From assembly GCA_002286715.1 (NCBI GenBank), contig NSJX01000012.1, positions 271,916-335,915 of the forward strand: a stretch of DNA of 64,000 bases, in the 5' to 3' direction. The position numbers were made by a program, and so were the translations under genes. The notes below the pieces were generated by a model. The model worked only from the letters and a program-made list of their open reading frames with translations, was not told where the DNA came from and made no database searches. Source of the stretch: Dentipellis sp. KUC8613 (Eukaryota > Basidiomycota > Agaricomycetes > Russulales > Hericiaceae). Of this stretch, positions 36,301 through 47,286 are shown one piece after another. The stretch's first letter is position 1; every line of letters begins with the position of its first letter.

Positions 36301-37063
36301 TTGACAGCTGCCAGACACGATCACATGACCGCGCCTAAGTCCCGTGCGTCCATACACTTGTCCGTCGCTCCCATCCTATTCTCCAACGTGCTTGCCCACC
36401 CTGCCCGCCTTGCCACTGCAGCATTGAAGAGCGCAGCATCGTCATTCGCGGACTTTTTTGCAATTTTGTCTGCGCAGGCGGTGTGGTGAGTCTTCACGCT
36501 TCCCTGGCTCTACGGTAAGGTGAGTCTTCGTGCTGCCTTGTCTCTACGTTCGCCGCAATTGAACAAGCTCGCAGGCGATCAAGGGTCAAATACGGGACAT
36601 CCCGAGCCTATGCGGTGCAGGGACAGAACCGGGGGCGAGAGAAAGGTCGCAACGGCGAGTTCTGCCGCCCGTCTAGGTGCGTGTTTCCTCGAGGCGCACT
36701 CTCGAGCTGCCGTCGCTTCTGCCCCAACTACACCCCCTATAGCAGCACGCGTGGCGCCGGCCGCTGCCCCCATTTACTTGCCTCTCCCTGATTTCGCCAT
36801 CCGCGTGCCGTCACAACGCGCACATGCAACAACCTCGGCGAGCCCGCCTGGGCCGTGCTCAGCGCCTCACGGGACTCTAAAAAAACACGATCTGGCACAT
36901 GGATGGGCCCCTGCGCGTCCTGCAGGGCTGTTTGCGCCTGCTTTGGAACGCGCTCACCGAATTGGAGCTCGGGGCGAGTCAACGCAGGTGCTGGACGATG
37001 CGCACCGCTTATTGACGCAGCGCCTTCCCCCAGCACTGCGCAAGCGCGCCCGCGTCCGTCCTG

Positions 37064-37985
37064 ATGCCAGCACGCTCGAACCTGCCGCTGTTCTGCGAGC
37101 CTCTGCTCAAGGGCGCGCCGGGCGCTGCCGTCTCCGACGTCTGGGCACGCCTCCCAAAGCTGGTCGCGCTCGACACGAAGTTCCTCGGCTCGGGCGCCCT
37201 GCGCCCACGGATGACTCCATGCCGCACATGCAAACGCTCGCCGTGCGCGCGAGCTCGGTCGACTTGCAGGTCCCGCAGCAGCCCTGCATGGCTGCGCCAG
37301 CTCATCCCGCGTCCGACGTCGCTCCTTGGGACGCTCACGCCCGGTGTGTTCTGCGCAGCTCGCGACAGCGCGCGGGCACGGCGATCAACTTCGCGGCGGT
37401 CGGGGGCGCCGGGTCTGGGGCGGAGAACGCGACAAGGCGCACTTCGAGGCGTGCGAGCTTGCGCAGGAGCTCGCCGTCGCACCGGAGACGGAAGTTTTCG
37501 AGCACAAAGTGTCGCAGGCGCGGGCTCGCAACCAACAGGCGCTCCGGGTGGCGCGCTGTCTCGTAGAACAAGCCGGTGCGCGCGGAAGCGGCGAGCACGA
37601 CCTCCAGCGACTCCAGCGCGGGTGGGGGCGAGTCGTGCAACGCGCCTGCGACTCGACGATGAGCTTGTCCGTGCGGATGCGCAGCTCGCACGTGTACGGC
37701 AGGTGCTCGAGCGCGAGCAGCACGGCCTGCGGCACTCGGCTCTTTCGGCGACGTCGAAGTCGCGCCGTATCGTGAGGGGCGCGGCGTGCGCTCGGCGTCG
37801 GAACTTGGCCATTGCGGCAGGTAGCGCACACGCGCTGCTCGTCCAGAGCGCGGGGGTCGCGTGGCGCCACCGCGCGCTAGCTGCCTGCGGCAAAGGTGCG
37901 AGAGGAGGGCCCAGCCGGAAGCCAGCGCCTCGCTGAAAACGAAGTCCACATGTCGGGTGTTCACGCTGGCATAATGGCGTGGCAC
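37064..37985 (-). pseudogene. Decayed F-box/LRR-like gene fragments
   Basis: On the minus strand three frames must be joined to follow a protein that looks like an Agaricomycete F-box protein: WRHATPALWTSS and APLTIRRDFDVAE (about 37875-37755) in one frame, PQAVLLALEHLPYTCELRIR (about 37750-37680) in a second, and PPPALESLEVVLAASARTGL through SPRLRHFVLENFRLRCDGEL (about 37640-37450) in a third. At least two frameshifts separate them, and these fragments hold no usual start. A further LRR-like piece (LPKLVALDTKFLGSGAL, MPHMQTLAVRASSVDL) reads on the plus strand at about 37064-37290, suggesting rearrangement. F-box proteins give substrates to SCF ubiquitin ligases. The family call rests on pattern only. 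Confidence 0.4.
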
Positions 37986-38458
37986 AAGCCGCTGTGGCTG
38001 ATCCTCAACGGCCGCCTGCCCCCTCGGCGACTTCGTTTTCTCTGAGCCCCGAGACCAACCCTGCCTGGTTGCTCCTCACGTCATCGCCGCACGCCTGCGT
38101 ACTATGCGCCGGAGCCCTTCGCCTGCACGCCATGCGGCCTCAAGGTTGACTTTTGAGCGCTCGGCGCTGCGGCGGCATTCAAGATGCTCACTGATGCTCG
38201 CTCTTTGTTGCACGCTCGTTTCGCTCACCCGACTGTCACCTTTTCCCACTGCTTCGCTAGATAGAATGAACGGCTTGCATTATCAAAGTAAGTAGAGAAT
38301 AAATGAGCGCGTCACTAAAGGTGATGGGTGATTAAGATGAGTGCAATGAAAGGATTAGATTTACGGCACATTGTATGGCCATGGTGAAGAAATGGGTACT
38401 CGGAACTGGCTGATGGTGATTAAACAAAGAATGGGCTGGTATGGGGTATCACTGGTGG

Positions 38459-41289
38459 CTATGCGTATGTTGGAAGCTCGAAAAATTTGCAATACATGTT
38501 GCAGACGTGATCACGCTCGAAACTGCGGTGGGTGTTCGAGATGTTGCCCTTGCAGAACAAGTCGCGGCCAAGGTGCCTAGAGGATAAGACGCGATGCCAG
38601 GTCAGAAATTGGAAAGTCCTAAGTAGTCGCTCATGCGTACGGGTCCGTGATGATCTGTGGATCAGAAAGCAGTGTGTCTCCCCCTATCCGAGCCCGGAAT
38701 AGTTAATTTGGTGATTGTCGCAATGAGATTATAGGCAAAAGCTGCATACCTTGAAAGTCAGTTATAAAGGCTTGCCCACAGGTTTTCCAATACTGGACAT
38801 GCTGGCAAAATGTGAGGAACTCGGCACGCTTGAAATTGGCTGGATCCTTGTCGTGCGTAAAGCGATGCCGAGCAGTGTTGTTATTCAAATATTTGCGCCA
38901 TGGTCCCTCTGCATTGGAATCAACAAGCTCTTCAACTAGGTAGACGTCCTTGTCTCGGGGTGAAGTATTTGTGAGTGCGAGGCCAGTGCGAACGTAACGG
39001 AATGAAGGGATGCCCCACGGGCACTGCAATGGGCTCCGATCCTGGTGGTAGGACTTTATAAAGTCATATACGAGCTGTAGAAGAGCAGCTGCCCAAACCG
39101 TAGCAAGAGCGTCCTGGGCGAGCTGCCCGACGCGCTCTTCAACAGACACATTGGATGCATTACCCGCTGAGAGTGACGTGGATCCATCGACCCTACGATC
39201 ACGCAGTTGCTTCAATGCAACACGCCCGTCAGGAGACTCTGCACGAAATGGTGGAGGGTGGATGCGCCCACGTCGCATGGATTTGAATGTCCCATACTCG
39301 AGATCCTGTGCAGTGTTGAAAAAGACTTCAGCTACCACCGGTCGAGCACCGCTCATCCAGGTGAGGAAACCGTTGGTCGCAACCTGGGGTCCCGTGACAA
39401 GGTCGTCATAGGATTTGACGGGACAATCATAGAAAATGATGGACACCGTCGTTACATTCACTGTTTTTGAAGTGCATGAGAGCCATGAAAAGAATACGAG
39501 AAATTGAAATGGTCTCAACAGAATTGTCTTATGTCCCTTGCATTCGGTTCACGTTGAGCGCTGAGTGCTTGCTGAATGCGTTCAACAGGCACGCTCGGAA
39601 GCATGCTCTTTGTCTGAGGTGGAGTTCTGGCGCCATTGAATTTGGATCCATGGCTGAAATCGTTTGCGCCGGAAGGAGAGAGGCGTGAATGTTGGGTGCG
39701 CACAACGGCTGCCGTTGGCTTGGAGTCTCCTCTGCTGAAAAGATCACGACGCAGCGCAGAGTCTGCTTGGGGATCAGCGGCAGCCTGTCATCAAGACACC
39801 ATTGTTGAATTTGCTGAAGGCATATGAAGGCCGATCCACAGACCTCTACAAAATCATCTGCATTGCCGTGCTCCCTGGTTTCCGACAGGCGTGGCCTCGG
39901 ACGACGCGTGCTTTGAGTGCGTGTGAGAGATGGGGCTGTGAGCAGCTCAGCTGTAAGCGATGGGACTGCAAGTGACGTGGCCGTAAGTGACGGGACCGGC
40001 TCTGATGTCTTTCGAGGAGATGCATCAGTCAGTACCATTTAGAAGGAAGTCGAAGCGAACACACCTGAAAGCCATGCTCTTCTTCCTGGCTATTGGGATC
40101 TGAGTGCATCTCTCGATAGAATTCAGCGTCCTTTACCAGTGACGCATCCACAACGGCCTCAACAATAACGTGCTGAGAGTCTTTACCCTTCTTTGGTTTC
40201 CCACCTGGTAAACACAGCTCCTGTATCGGATGCCCATCGTCATCCAGATTGCAGTGTTTTGAGTCCAGGAGTGCCCGGATGTGATGAAGCTCCAGGGAAT
40301 GGCCGTGGTACTCTTCGAGCCATTGGCCTCTGAAACCGTGCAAGATCAGATTCATCAAGTTGACTTTACTGATCGTCGAGGGAACGTGCTCGACATTCTC
40401 GGACTAGCACGTCCGCATCATTGAGTACCTCTGAAGGCGCGTAGACGTGATCCAAAGCTCACCATAAGTAGTGATGGAGCAGCCCGCTTCTTTGCACGCA
40501 CCACCAGCCGCATCTTCAAAACGACTGAGTGCTCTGCGTTGCTGCCCATCTGAGCTCGCTTTCGAAGTATCTCTCGAGTCTCCTTGTAATCATCTTGCGC
40601 CTGCGGATGGCAGAGTGCCGTGGGAACAGAGACGGCGAGAGGGGGCATGATGAAAGGTTGGCCCTGGCCCGCGGGTCCTGGTGCACGACCTCGCGGAAGT
40701 TGCTGTTGAGAGGAACCACTGGACTTGCGGCCAGAAGGTGATGGCAGTGGCAGTGGCAGCACGGTGTGAATATTCTGAGACCTGGAAGAGCTTGGCACGG
40801 GCTGTACGTTGGACTGATTTCCTGTGGTGTTTGACAAGTCATTCGCACATACATAAGCATCTGCAGTAATGGCAACATACCTCTCTGTGCAGCGGAGACA
40901 TGCCTGCGGATCTCGTGATGATTCACCGTCGAATGTTGGCGGTTTGCCTCTAGCACAAATGAAAAGTGATCAGCCCGAATGAAAAATCAGATGGGGGCCT
41001 GTTAATTTAGGACGCTACCTTGATGTTGAGAACTTGACTCCGAAGGCGACAGTACGGAGCCAGTCTTCTTCCGGTAATAAATCCAACATTTGGAACAGAC
41101 CATGATGCACTTCTGCGTGCCTTTGACCCTTAACGTAACAGACTTCCTTCGCTTACGAAGAAGTTCGGTGGTGCAGCTGGGACGCTGGCATTTTACCAAG
41201 TCAACACCCATCGAGCCACTTGATTGCACAGAGGGGAAAGCTTGCGTAGTCCCATCTGCATAGAGCTCCATTGAGGCAGAGTGCGACAT
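38459..41289 (-). CDS. Alpha-type protein kinase with N-terminal cysteine motif, transposon cargo
   Basis: Alpha-kinases are atypical protein kinases (eEF2K, myosin heavy chain kinase), expanded in Agaricomycetes. ATG 41289 starts a protein with a possible zinc site (CQRPSCTTELL ... CIMVCSKCWIYYRKKTG), then a Pro/Ser/Gln-rich linker. Several introns join well (for example LLM to VLNDADVLVRECRARSLDDQ to GQWLEEYHGHS). The kinase domain begins near 39310: GTFKSMRRGRI, VALKQ (ATP-binding Lys), VYLVEELVD, FLTFCQHVQYWKTCGQAFIT, DFQG, then LSDPQIITDP. A last intron (donor GTACGC, acceptor TAG before 38576) leads to LGRDLFCKGNISNTHRSFER and DHVCNMYCKFFELPTYA, the His/Cys zinc site that closes the alpha-kinase fold, ending at TAG 38459. 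The joins at 39.4-40.1 kb are not resolved, so an internal break there cannot be excluded. Confidence 0.78.
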
Positions 41290-41643
41290 GGTGGTATAGG
41301 GTCCCAGCCAGCAGCCAGTGGTGCCCTCGCAGCACTACCGCCACTGCCGCAACAGCAGTGACTCGGTGGGATATGAATGAAGGGCTAGTCGTAGAATGAG
41401 AAGAGAATGGGATGGGGAAGGCGGAGGATGATTCCGAGTGATGCCAATAAGGAGGACGGAGAGAGACAAATTTTACTCAACGCACGTTGGAATCAGGCCT
41501 GTGCGAAATCCAAATTCCCCCTGACCGTTTGTCATGTGATCACAATGGTATCCTGCATGCACGCAATCGCCCCAGATCCACCGAGCACGCAGCCTTGCAT
41601 CTTCCCGACGCACATGATACATAGAAAGGGGGCCAATGAATTG

Positions 41644-43717
41644 CTAAAAGAAATCTAGTCCAACTCCATGCCCTTCGCTCGTCTCGCTGCCCTCTGCGTC
41701 CGTCCCATCAGCAATGAGCTCCTCATCGTCATCCGACCCATCGCCTACGCTACTGTTGAGATCGTCAACAAATTCTATGTGAGCGAGGTCATCCGGAAGT
41801 TGAGTATTGATGTCATCGGCAGCCTCCTGAGTCTGAAGCTCGCTGCTTTCATTCAGCATCTTCCGAAACCCTGCATCTGCTGGCATGGACCGCAACCTGG
41901 CTAGGATTTCCCGGTAGATGTCCCAGACAGTTTCAAACTGGGGCTCTGGAGAGCCCATGGAAGCCCATGCTGCCGTTGCACGTACAAGGAATTCATCTGG
42001 CACAAGTTTGAATACCGGGTCATCCGGTGGAGCATACACAGCTTCAATCTCGTTGAATATGTCACTGGGGACAGGAATCTGGCAGACCGTCAATCATTTG
42101 TACCGTCACTCGTAAGACTGTGGACGACAAACCTTGTAGTTGGCTGCATTCCATTGGTGAGGCTTCTGCATTACGAGCATAGGAATACCATTTGGTAGGA
42201 TCTTCTTTCGATCAGCACGGCGTTTTGTCCAGTTGCGTAGGTGAACCCAGTCGTCAGTTTCACGTTGAAGGTACGGTATGAAAACGAAACGAAAAGTAAG
42301 CCTACAGATACAAATCAGAACAAATATATGCTCATTCAATGGTGGCAAGATTGTCTTACATCTCAAGGGGATCCCCGACGTCATACCACCCTTTCTCCAC
42401 ACCGTCGTCAATCATTGCTTCGAAGGCAGCAATAAAGCCTCGGCGGAATAGGGACCAGAATATCTCGGGCTTGATGTTGCCGTGTTTACGAAAGAAGCGA
42501 TGCTGGATGGATCCAGCGAGGCTCGGATCCAGGCGGTGACGTAGAGCTGTTTGAGCATAAGCAACACCAAAATTCTCTGTTCCAGGGTCGCTCTGCGTAG
42601 TGAGAGGGATGCCTGATAGACATTCATCAGCTGGATCTGAGAACGGTTGCTTGATGCTCGATGCATCTCATACCTTCAACTGCCCGAGCAGCATCTAGAT
42701 AGAATTTCGTGATCAGCGTTGGATTCTTGACCGTCCACCAGACACGACACCAGTGCGTTACGCCCGGATAAGGATCAAGGCCAACGTGCCAGAATAAACC
42801 ATGACGCTTTAACTTTTCATGCTGGTCGATGCACCACATGTCAAAAGGGCCGACGGCCACAAACTTCTTGCGCTTGAACTTGCGATGGCGACGCCTGGCA
42901 ACTGCGTCGGGTTCTGTTATTCTCAAATACTCTGCAACGACAGTCCTGTGCTGCAATGAGTTGTGCTGGAGCAAAGAATGCTGCTATCACACACCGTGAG
43001 ACCCGTATCTTCTCATTCTGAAGCAGCGCCTTCCGAAGTGTTTCAGCCCCGATATCCGGGAATCGCTTTTTGATAGCCTGGACGCGCTCATGAATGCTTT
43101 GTACCGTATGGCCTTGCTTACGGGTGCTCTTGAGGCCCCATTCCTTACGACGGCGACGAACCGTGAAGACGCTGCAGCTGAGTTAAACTAGAACAACGGC
43201 ATGAGCATACCACAACGCACCTCATGCTGTAGGTTTCTTTGTCAAAATGGTCCATGACATGTGAAGCAACGTCAATGTCTGACATGCCAAGGTACCAATA
43301 AAAGTCGAAAACGGGACGCAAATCTGCATCGGGTGCTGTTGCGAGCAAAACGGCTCGTGCCTCAGAACCTCGTCAAGACAAGAACACAGTAAGTAAATCG
43401 AACTCACGGCAAGGAAGATGCTGGTTGGTTCGTCGTGTTGAGGCACCAGCTGCGACGGCCTTAGGAGGTGCCTGTGAAGCTAGAGAATAACTGAATAATG
43501 ATTTTGAATCTCCAATGTAATGATTTGTACAGACGAAGCAAAGGAGCGTGTGAGGTTTTGGGCTTTGATCTCCTTGTTCTTGATGGAGGCATAATGCCAA
43601 CGCATGGAAAATCCGAGTAAAGACGGGCAAGTTGGGCTGAAACAGCGCCGATATGAATAACGATAGGTGTAGACGACGACTGAGTGAACGATGAATCGAT
43701 ATCCAGACAGACGTCAT
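41644..43717 (-). CDS. Retroviral-like DDE integrase (basidiomycete integrase-core family)
   Basis: This is the likely transposition enzyme of the element. Exons give, in order: YWYLGMSDIDVASHVMDHFD and VRRRRKEWGLKSTRKQGHTV with ERVQAIKKRFPDIGAETLRK (helix-turn-helix-like DNA-binding part); KRKKFVAVGPFDMWCIDQHE (first catalytic Asp) and GLFWHVGLDPYPGVTHWCRV; then TQSDPGTENFGVAYAQTALR (second Asp) and GNIKPEIFWSLFRRGFIAAF (Glu). The last two are 40 residues apart, as expected for a DDE integrase. After that come FVFIPYLQRETDDWVHLRNW and EIEAVYAPPDDPVFKLVPDE, a C-terminal part shared by this family, and an acidic tail to the stop at 41644. Frames join cleanly at GT-AG sites and I saw no stop within the core. 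The start is uncertain: 43717 keeps the first exon in frame, and an ATG at 43592 in another frame would need an extra intron. It lies 354 bp upstream of the alpha-kinase. Confidence 0.82.
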
Positions 43718-44753
43718 CTCGGATGACTCCGAATCTTTGATCGACCCTCACGAACCGTTCCTCATGCGTGCAGAAGACAAGCGACATCCGCCATGTTTAC
43801 AGCACCCTGATCCCACGGAAAACCCATAATAATACGACAGCTGGTGATCTGATGGCGAATACGGCAGGCTCGTGAGTATTTGACTGTCGTTATCTGAGCA
43901 TCAGTACTTACACTCGCAAGCACCAGGTTTGAGCTGGATGAGTGCACACGGCATTTGCATATGCCGCGCACCAGAAATACGCCCCGCCCTAGTGACTGCC
44001 GCACGAAGCTGTAGTTCAGCAAGAGGGCCTTCTGCAGGCCTGTGGCAGCAGTCTAGTCGGGCTACTCGGTGCGTGGTTGCATCTTTTACTGCTCCGCCCA
44101 GTGCTAACCACGCCGCTGCACCTGCTTCCCCTCACCATGCGCTGGTAGCCCCCGCATGCATGCCCGTATTGCCTGTCGCACGTTGCGTCACCGCTCTTGC
44201 GCCCACACCAACCGAGCGCTTGTGTGGCGACGGTCGAGCCCACACAGGCGCCCAAAGCCAGTCGGCTGAGGTGCCTTGCTGTAGAGAGAGCGCGAAGTGG
44301 CGGCACTTCATCGGCACTTCGGTCGCAGTGCTTGTCGTCACCCCGTTGCCGTGCTAGCTATGCCAAAGTTCTGTCTTAAACAGCGGGGGCCATCCCCCTC
44401 CTGGCTCTCGCCATAGCGCTCGTGGTAGCCAGCTACCGCCCGACGGCCTCGCGTATTGTCTCTGTGCGCCCCACAGTTGGCTGGCCGCTGCACTGCCCGT
44501 GCCGCTGAGTTGTCTCGATGTGCAGGCTTCCACGTCGCGAAACCACTCCCCTGCGCCCCCTACATACCGAGTTAGTGGAGCTCGTCCTCCCTCGGGACTT
44601 GCTCCATTCTGTTCTCAGGCATTCACACTCTATTTTTTGACCGGTTTCCCCACAACAAATACACATTTCAGAACTGTCTTGTCAGTATAAATTTGTTCGT
44701 GCCACACGGTTTGGCGTAGCAGCCCTTATTCGTGAGGTGAGAGGCGGATTCTG
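43718..44753. other. Spacer between integrase and right TIR
   Basis: About 1 kb inside the element. It should hold the integrase promoter. Short open frames occur on both strands, without recognisable domains. It is richer in GC than the integrase gene. No further gene can be supported. Confidence 0.45.
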
Positions 44754-45173
44754 CCCTCGAAGTCCGAATCTAAAAATGCATCGATTCAAGTCGTTCTACA
44801 TACCTACGGAATCGTCTCGAAAATACGAGTTCAACGGTGCCATTCGCGTCTCTGTGCGTTGCTTCGTTCCCGAGATATATGGAAATTTTGTTCTGTCACT
44901 CGCTCGAAAATGGAATCATTACGTAATGAGAGCCTTGTGGCTCTCGTGAACCCTGCTCAACTGCCGCCCTGCTCTATGGCGGTCCACGCTGCCAGAAACG
45001 ATGAGCGGAGGACAGCGCCCGACGAGGAACGAGGCACGGCGCGGCGCGGCGGGATGATGTGACGAGTGACAAGATTTGACGCGCGGCGCGTCGGCTGATC
45101 AATTCCCAGATCAAAGATCCCGATCTGTCACGCCCGTGACGGAAAACGATGCTGCTCACTTTTGCTTGCCATA
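44754..45173 (-). repeat. Right terminal inverted repeat, 420 bp
   Basis: Inverted copy of 33331-33750, ending GCTTGCCATA at 45173. Apparent full identity over 420 bp, and the same internal palindromes. Confidence 0.95.
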
Positions 45174-45179
45174 TACTGG
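45174..45179. repeat. Right target-site duplication TACTGG
   Basis: Direct copy of 33325-33330, directly after the right TIR. Confidence 0.85.
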
Positions 45180-47286
45180 TGATTTCTGGGGCCCGGCGAG
45201 AGAACCGCCGGGTGTGACAGACAGTGGTTTGACAGGTGGAGAGGCAGTCTGTCACCATGACCAACTCAGTTCGCAGTTCTGATGCAGATCGCTCCCAATG
45301 CAGCTGGGGCCATTCCGCATCCGGATCTGCGTTTTCCTGTAGCTAGCTATAGCGCTATTCCTATACGTTCATCCTCCTTTTGATTCACCTGTCCAGCGTC
45401 GAGAGGCTTTGTTTCTGTAGTAACAGGCTCGCTGGATGTCATGGCCAGGCTGGGCCAGATTCGTCGCAGTTGCTAGGATAGCCAAGCTGAGAGCTATCCG
45501 TTGTCGATGTCGGCAACCCCACAACGGGCAGCATTGCAACGTCGACTCCGGAATCAGATTCCACCTTCCACACAGCTAGCAGCGCGGACGCGACTGCATC
45601 CAAAACAACCGTCGAAGAGACAACGTTTTCCTTGGGGATCACGATGATATCGATTCTTTCGGATTCCCTGTTGTCGCACAACACTCACGGTGATGCGCCA
45701 CACCCACCAGCTGACCCAGTAATTGCAAGCCTCCCGTTGCCACCCCGTCACCGGCCACCAGCGCACCCGACGCCGAAGACAAGAACAAGGGTGAGGCGAG
45801 GACGAACCCTGGCCCGGATGTCGTCAAGCAATCGTGCTAGCTATAGCACGACGGGGCTCGTGCCAAAAACGCGCCCACAGAGCCCGATGGAGATCGGCGC
45901 GGCGCGGCGGCTGCCCATGGGGATGCCGACGTCGACGAAATTCAAATGCACATGCACGCTATGCGGGGCGGGGCGGACGGCGTCCGCACTACGTCCGCGT
46001 CGCTCTCGCTCTTCCTAGGCCTCTCGCTCTTGCTTTTGCTGCAGAGACGCACGCATTGTGAGTGTACAATAATACCCCGCATGGACCGGACGGAAGCTGC
46101 CTCGTCCATCGTCCGTCGTCCATAGCGGGTCACGCGTCCGTGGCCACGTTTTCCATTAATTTCACTTTCCCGTCCACTCAGTCTGCACCCCAGACTCCCG
46201 GGCGCCAGCCCTGAGCCCTCCGCGTCGTAGCCTCTTGATCAATCCGTGATCGCGAGCAATATGAAATACCAATTAGCTATAGCTATAGCTATCAGCGTCA
46301 CGACGACGATGATTCCGTCATGCGCTGTCTTAGACTCCGAGCCTCCTCCGAGCCGCGAGTGGTTTTTCGATTGATTGGCACGCACACGCACCGCATGCAT
46401 TCAATTGAGGATAATGAAAGGACGTAAGGATCAGGGAGAGCCTATTTTTCTGTCGGTGCTGGGTGCGTATATACGTGGTTGGACGTACATTGTATGTAAC
46501 GTTTTCATTTTATTGCCATCCAGTACTTATTGAGTCTGCGTCGCAGAATGCAGACAGCCTCACCTGATCTTGAAGCTCGAAGACACGATGACTCTGACGC
46601 GTAGGATGGTACCAAAGTCACCGCGACAGTCCCGAAATGCTAACAATAACACCACTACTTATATTGAAGGAACGGGGGCCGGGGGTTCAACGAGAAACGA
46701 CCGCGATAACAGATGAGAGCTAACTGCGCTACGCTACAAAACTACAAACTGCGATGTGACACGGACGCATGAGCAACGGGACCGGAGATCGGTAGACAGA
46801 ATCAGAATCGGGAACGGGGAACAGAGAACGGGGGTGTAAATGGGAATGGGAATGAGGATGGGAGCGTGGCTAGGTCTGGGATCGAGGAAGATTGCACATG
46901 GAATGAACGGGGAACGAGGAGCGAGAGCAGGGAGCAGGTAGAGTACGGGGGAACAGGAACGGGAAAGGACTACGACAGATGTGATGGTGCTCGGGGCTGA
47001 GGCTAGGACTATGAAACAGGGAAGAATAGGAATAGGTATGCGACATATGCACCGAGCCGTGTAGGTAGCAAACAACGAACCAAAGAAACGGAAACGCATG
47101 CGCAAGTCGGAGCAAGCGCCGCGAGCAAAAGCAGGGAACGCCACAGCGCTGAAGCAGGAGACAATAATTAGACTAATAAGCGTGGAATATAGCCAACAAC
47201 GCGAGGAAGAATGTATGTTACAGTTCATGTGACAAGATATAGGTGTCTGGGTCTGCGAGGCGCAGCGCTATGCGAGCTGTGTCCGC
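45180..47286. other. Two-kilobase intergenic region right of the transposon
   Basis: No gene is supported. The palindromic core GCTATAGC recurs near 45346, 45839 and 46276, the last as part of a short AGCTAT tandem repeat. Purine-rich GGGAAC/GGGAATG-type simple repeats fill 46790-46960, where the 3' UTR of DCP2 probably lies. Confidence 0.5.

Larger units (their letters stand above)
33331..45173. mobile_element. 11.8-kb DNA transposon with 420-bp TIRs, DDE integrase and cargo genes
   Basis: The element is 11,843 bp, bounded by two 420-bp inverted copies beginning TATGGCAAGC and ending GCTTGCCATA, and flanked by 6-bp direct repeats TACTGG. All its genes read on the minus strand, from right to left: a retroviral-like DDE integrase; an alpha-kinase; a decayed F-box-like sequence; a TET/JBP-like 2OG-Fe(II) dioxygenase. 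No polymerase B, capsid, reverse transcriptase, KDZ transposase or tyrosine recombinase was seen. The integrase and kinase part is visibly lower in GC than the host genes. The TIRs appear identical base for base, which points to a recent insertion or recent homogenisation. The classification is open: 6-bp duplications and long TIRs are known from Polinton/Maverick elements, which also use a retroviral-like integrase, but the rest of that gene set is absent. Confidence 0.9.

Noticed and set aside
36520..37566. 348-codon plus-strand open frame inside the transposon
   Set aside because: Arg/Ala/Ser-rich with no domain as a whole; only a small part in other frames resembles F-box/LRR text, so it was treated as pseudogene surroundings.
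33331..45173. A full Polinton/Maverick or a KDZ element
   Set aside because: No DNA polymerase B, packaging ATPase, protease, capsid or KDZ transposase was seen; the only recombination enzyme is the DDE integrase.
45214..45255. Small inverted repeat GTGACAGAC/GTCTGTCAC just outside the right TIR
   Set aside because: A 9-bp stem with a loop of about 24 bases is within chance expectation for this length and has no counterpart at the left flank.
46661..46700. Possible tRNA B-box (GGGGTTCAACGAG)
   Set aside because: Does not match GGTTCRANNCC fully, and no cloverleaf with an A-box could be drawn nearby.
46734..47228. Minus-strand hydrophobic frames downstream of DCP2
   Set aside because: Produced by GGGAAC/GGGAATG simple repeats in the likely 3' UTR; the Pro/Leu/Ser runs are not a membrane protein.
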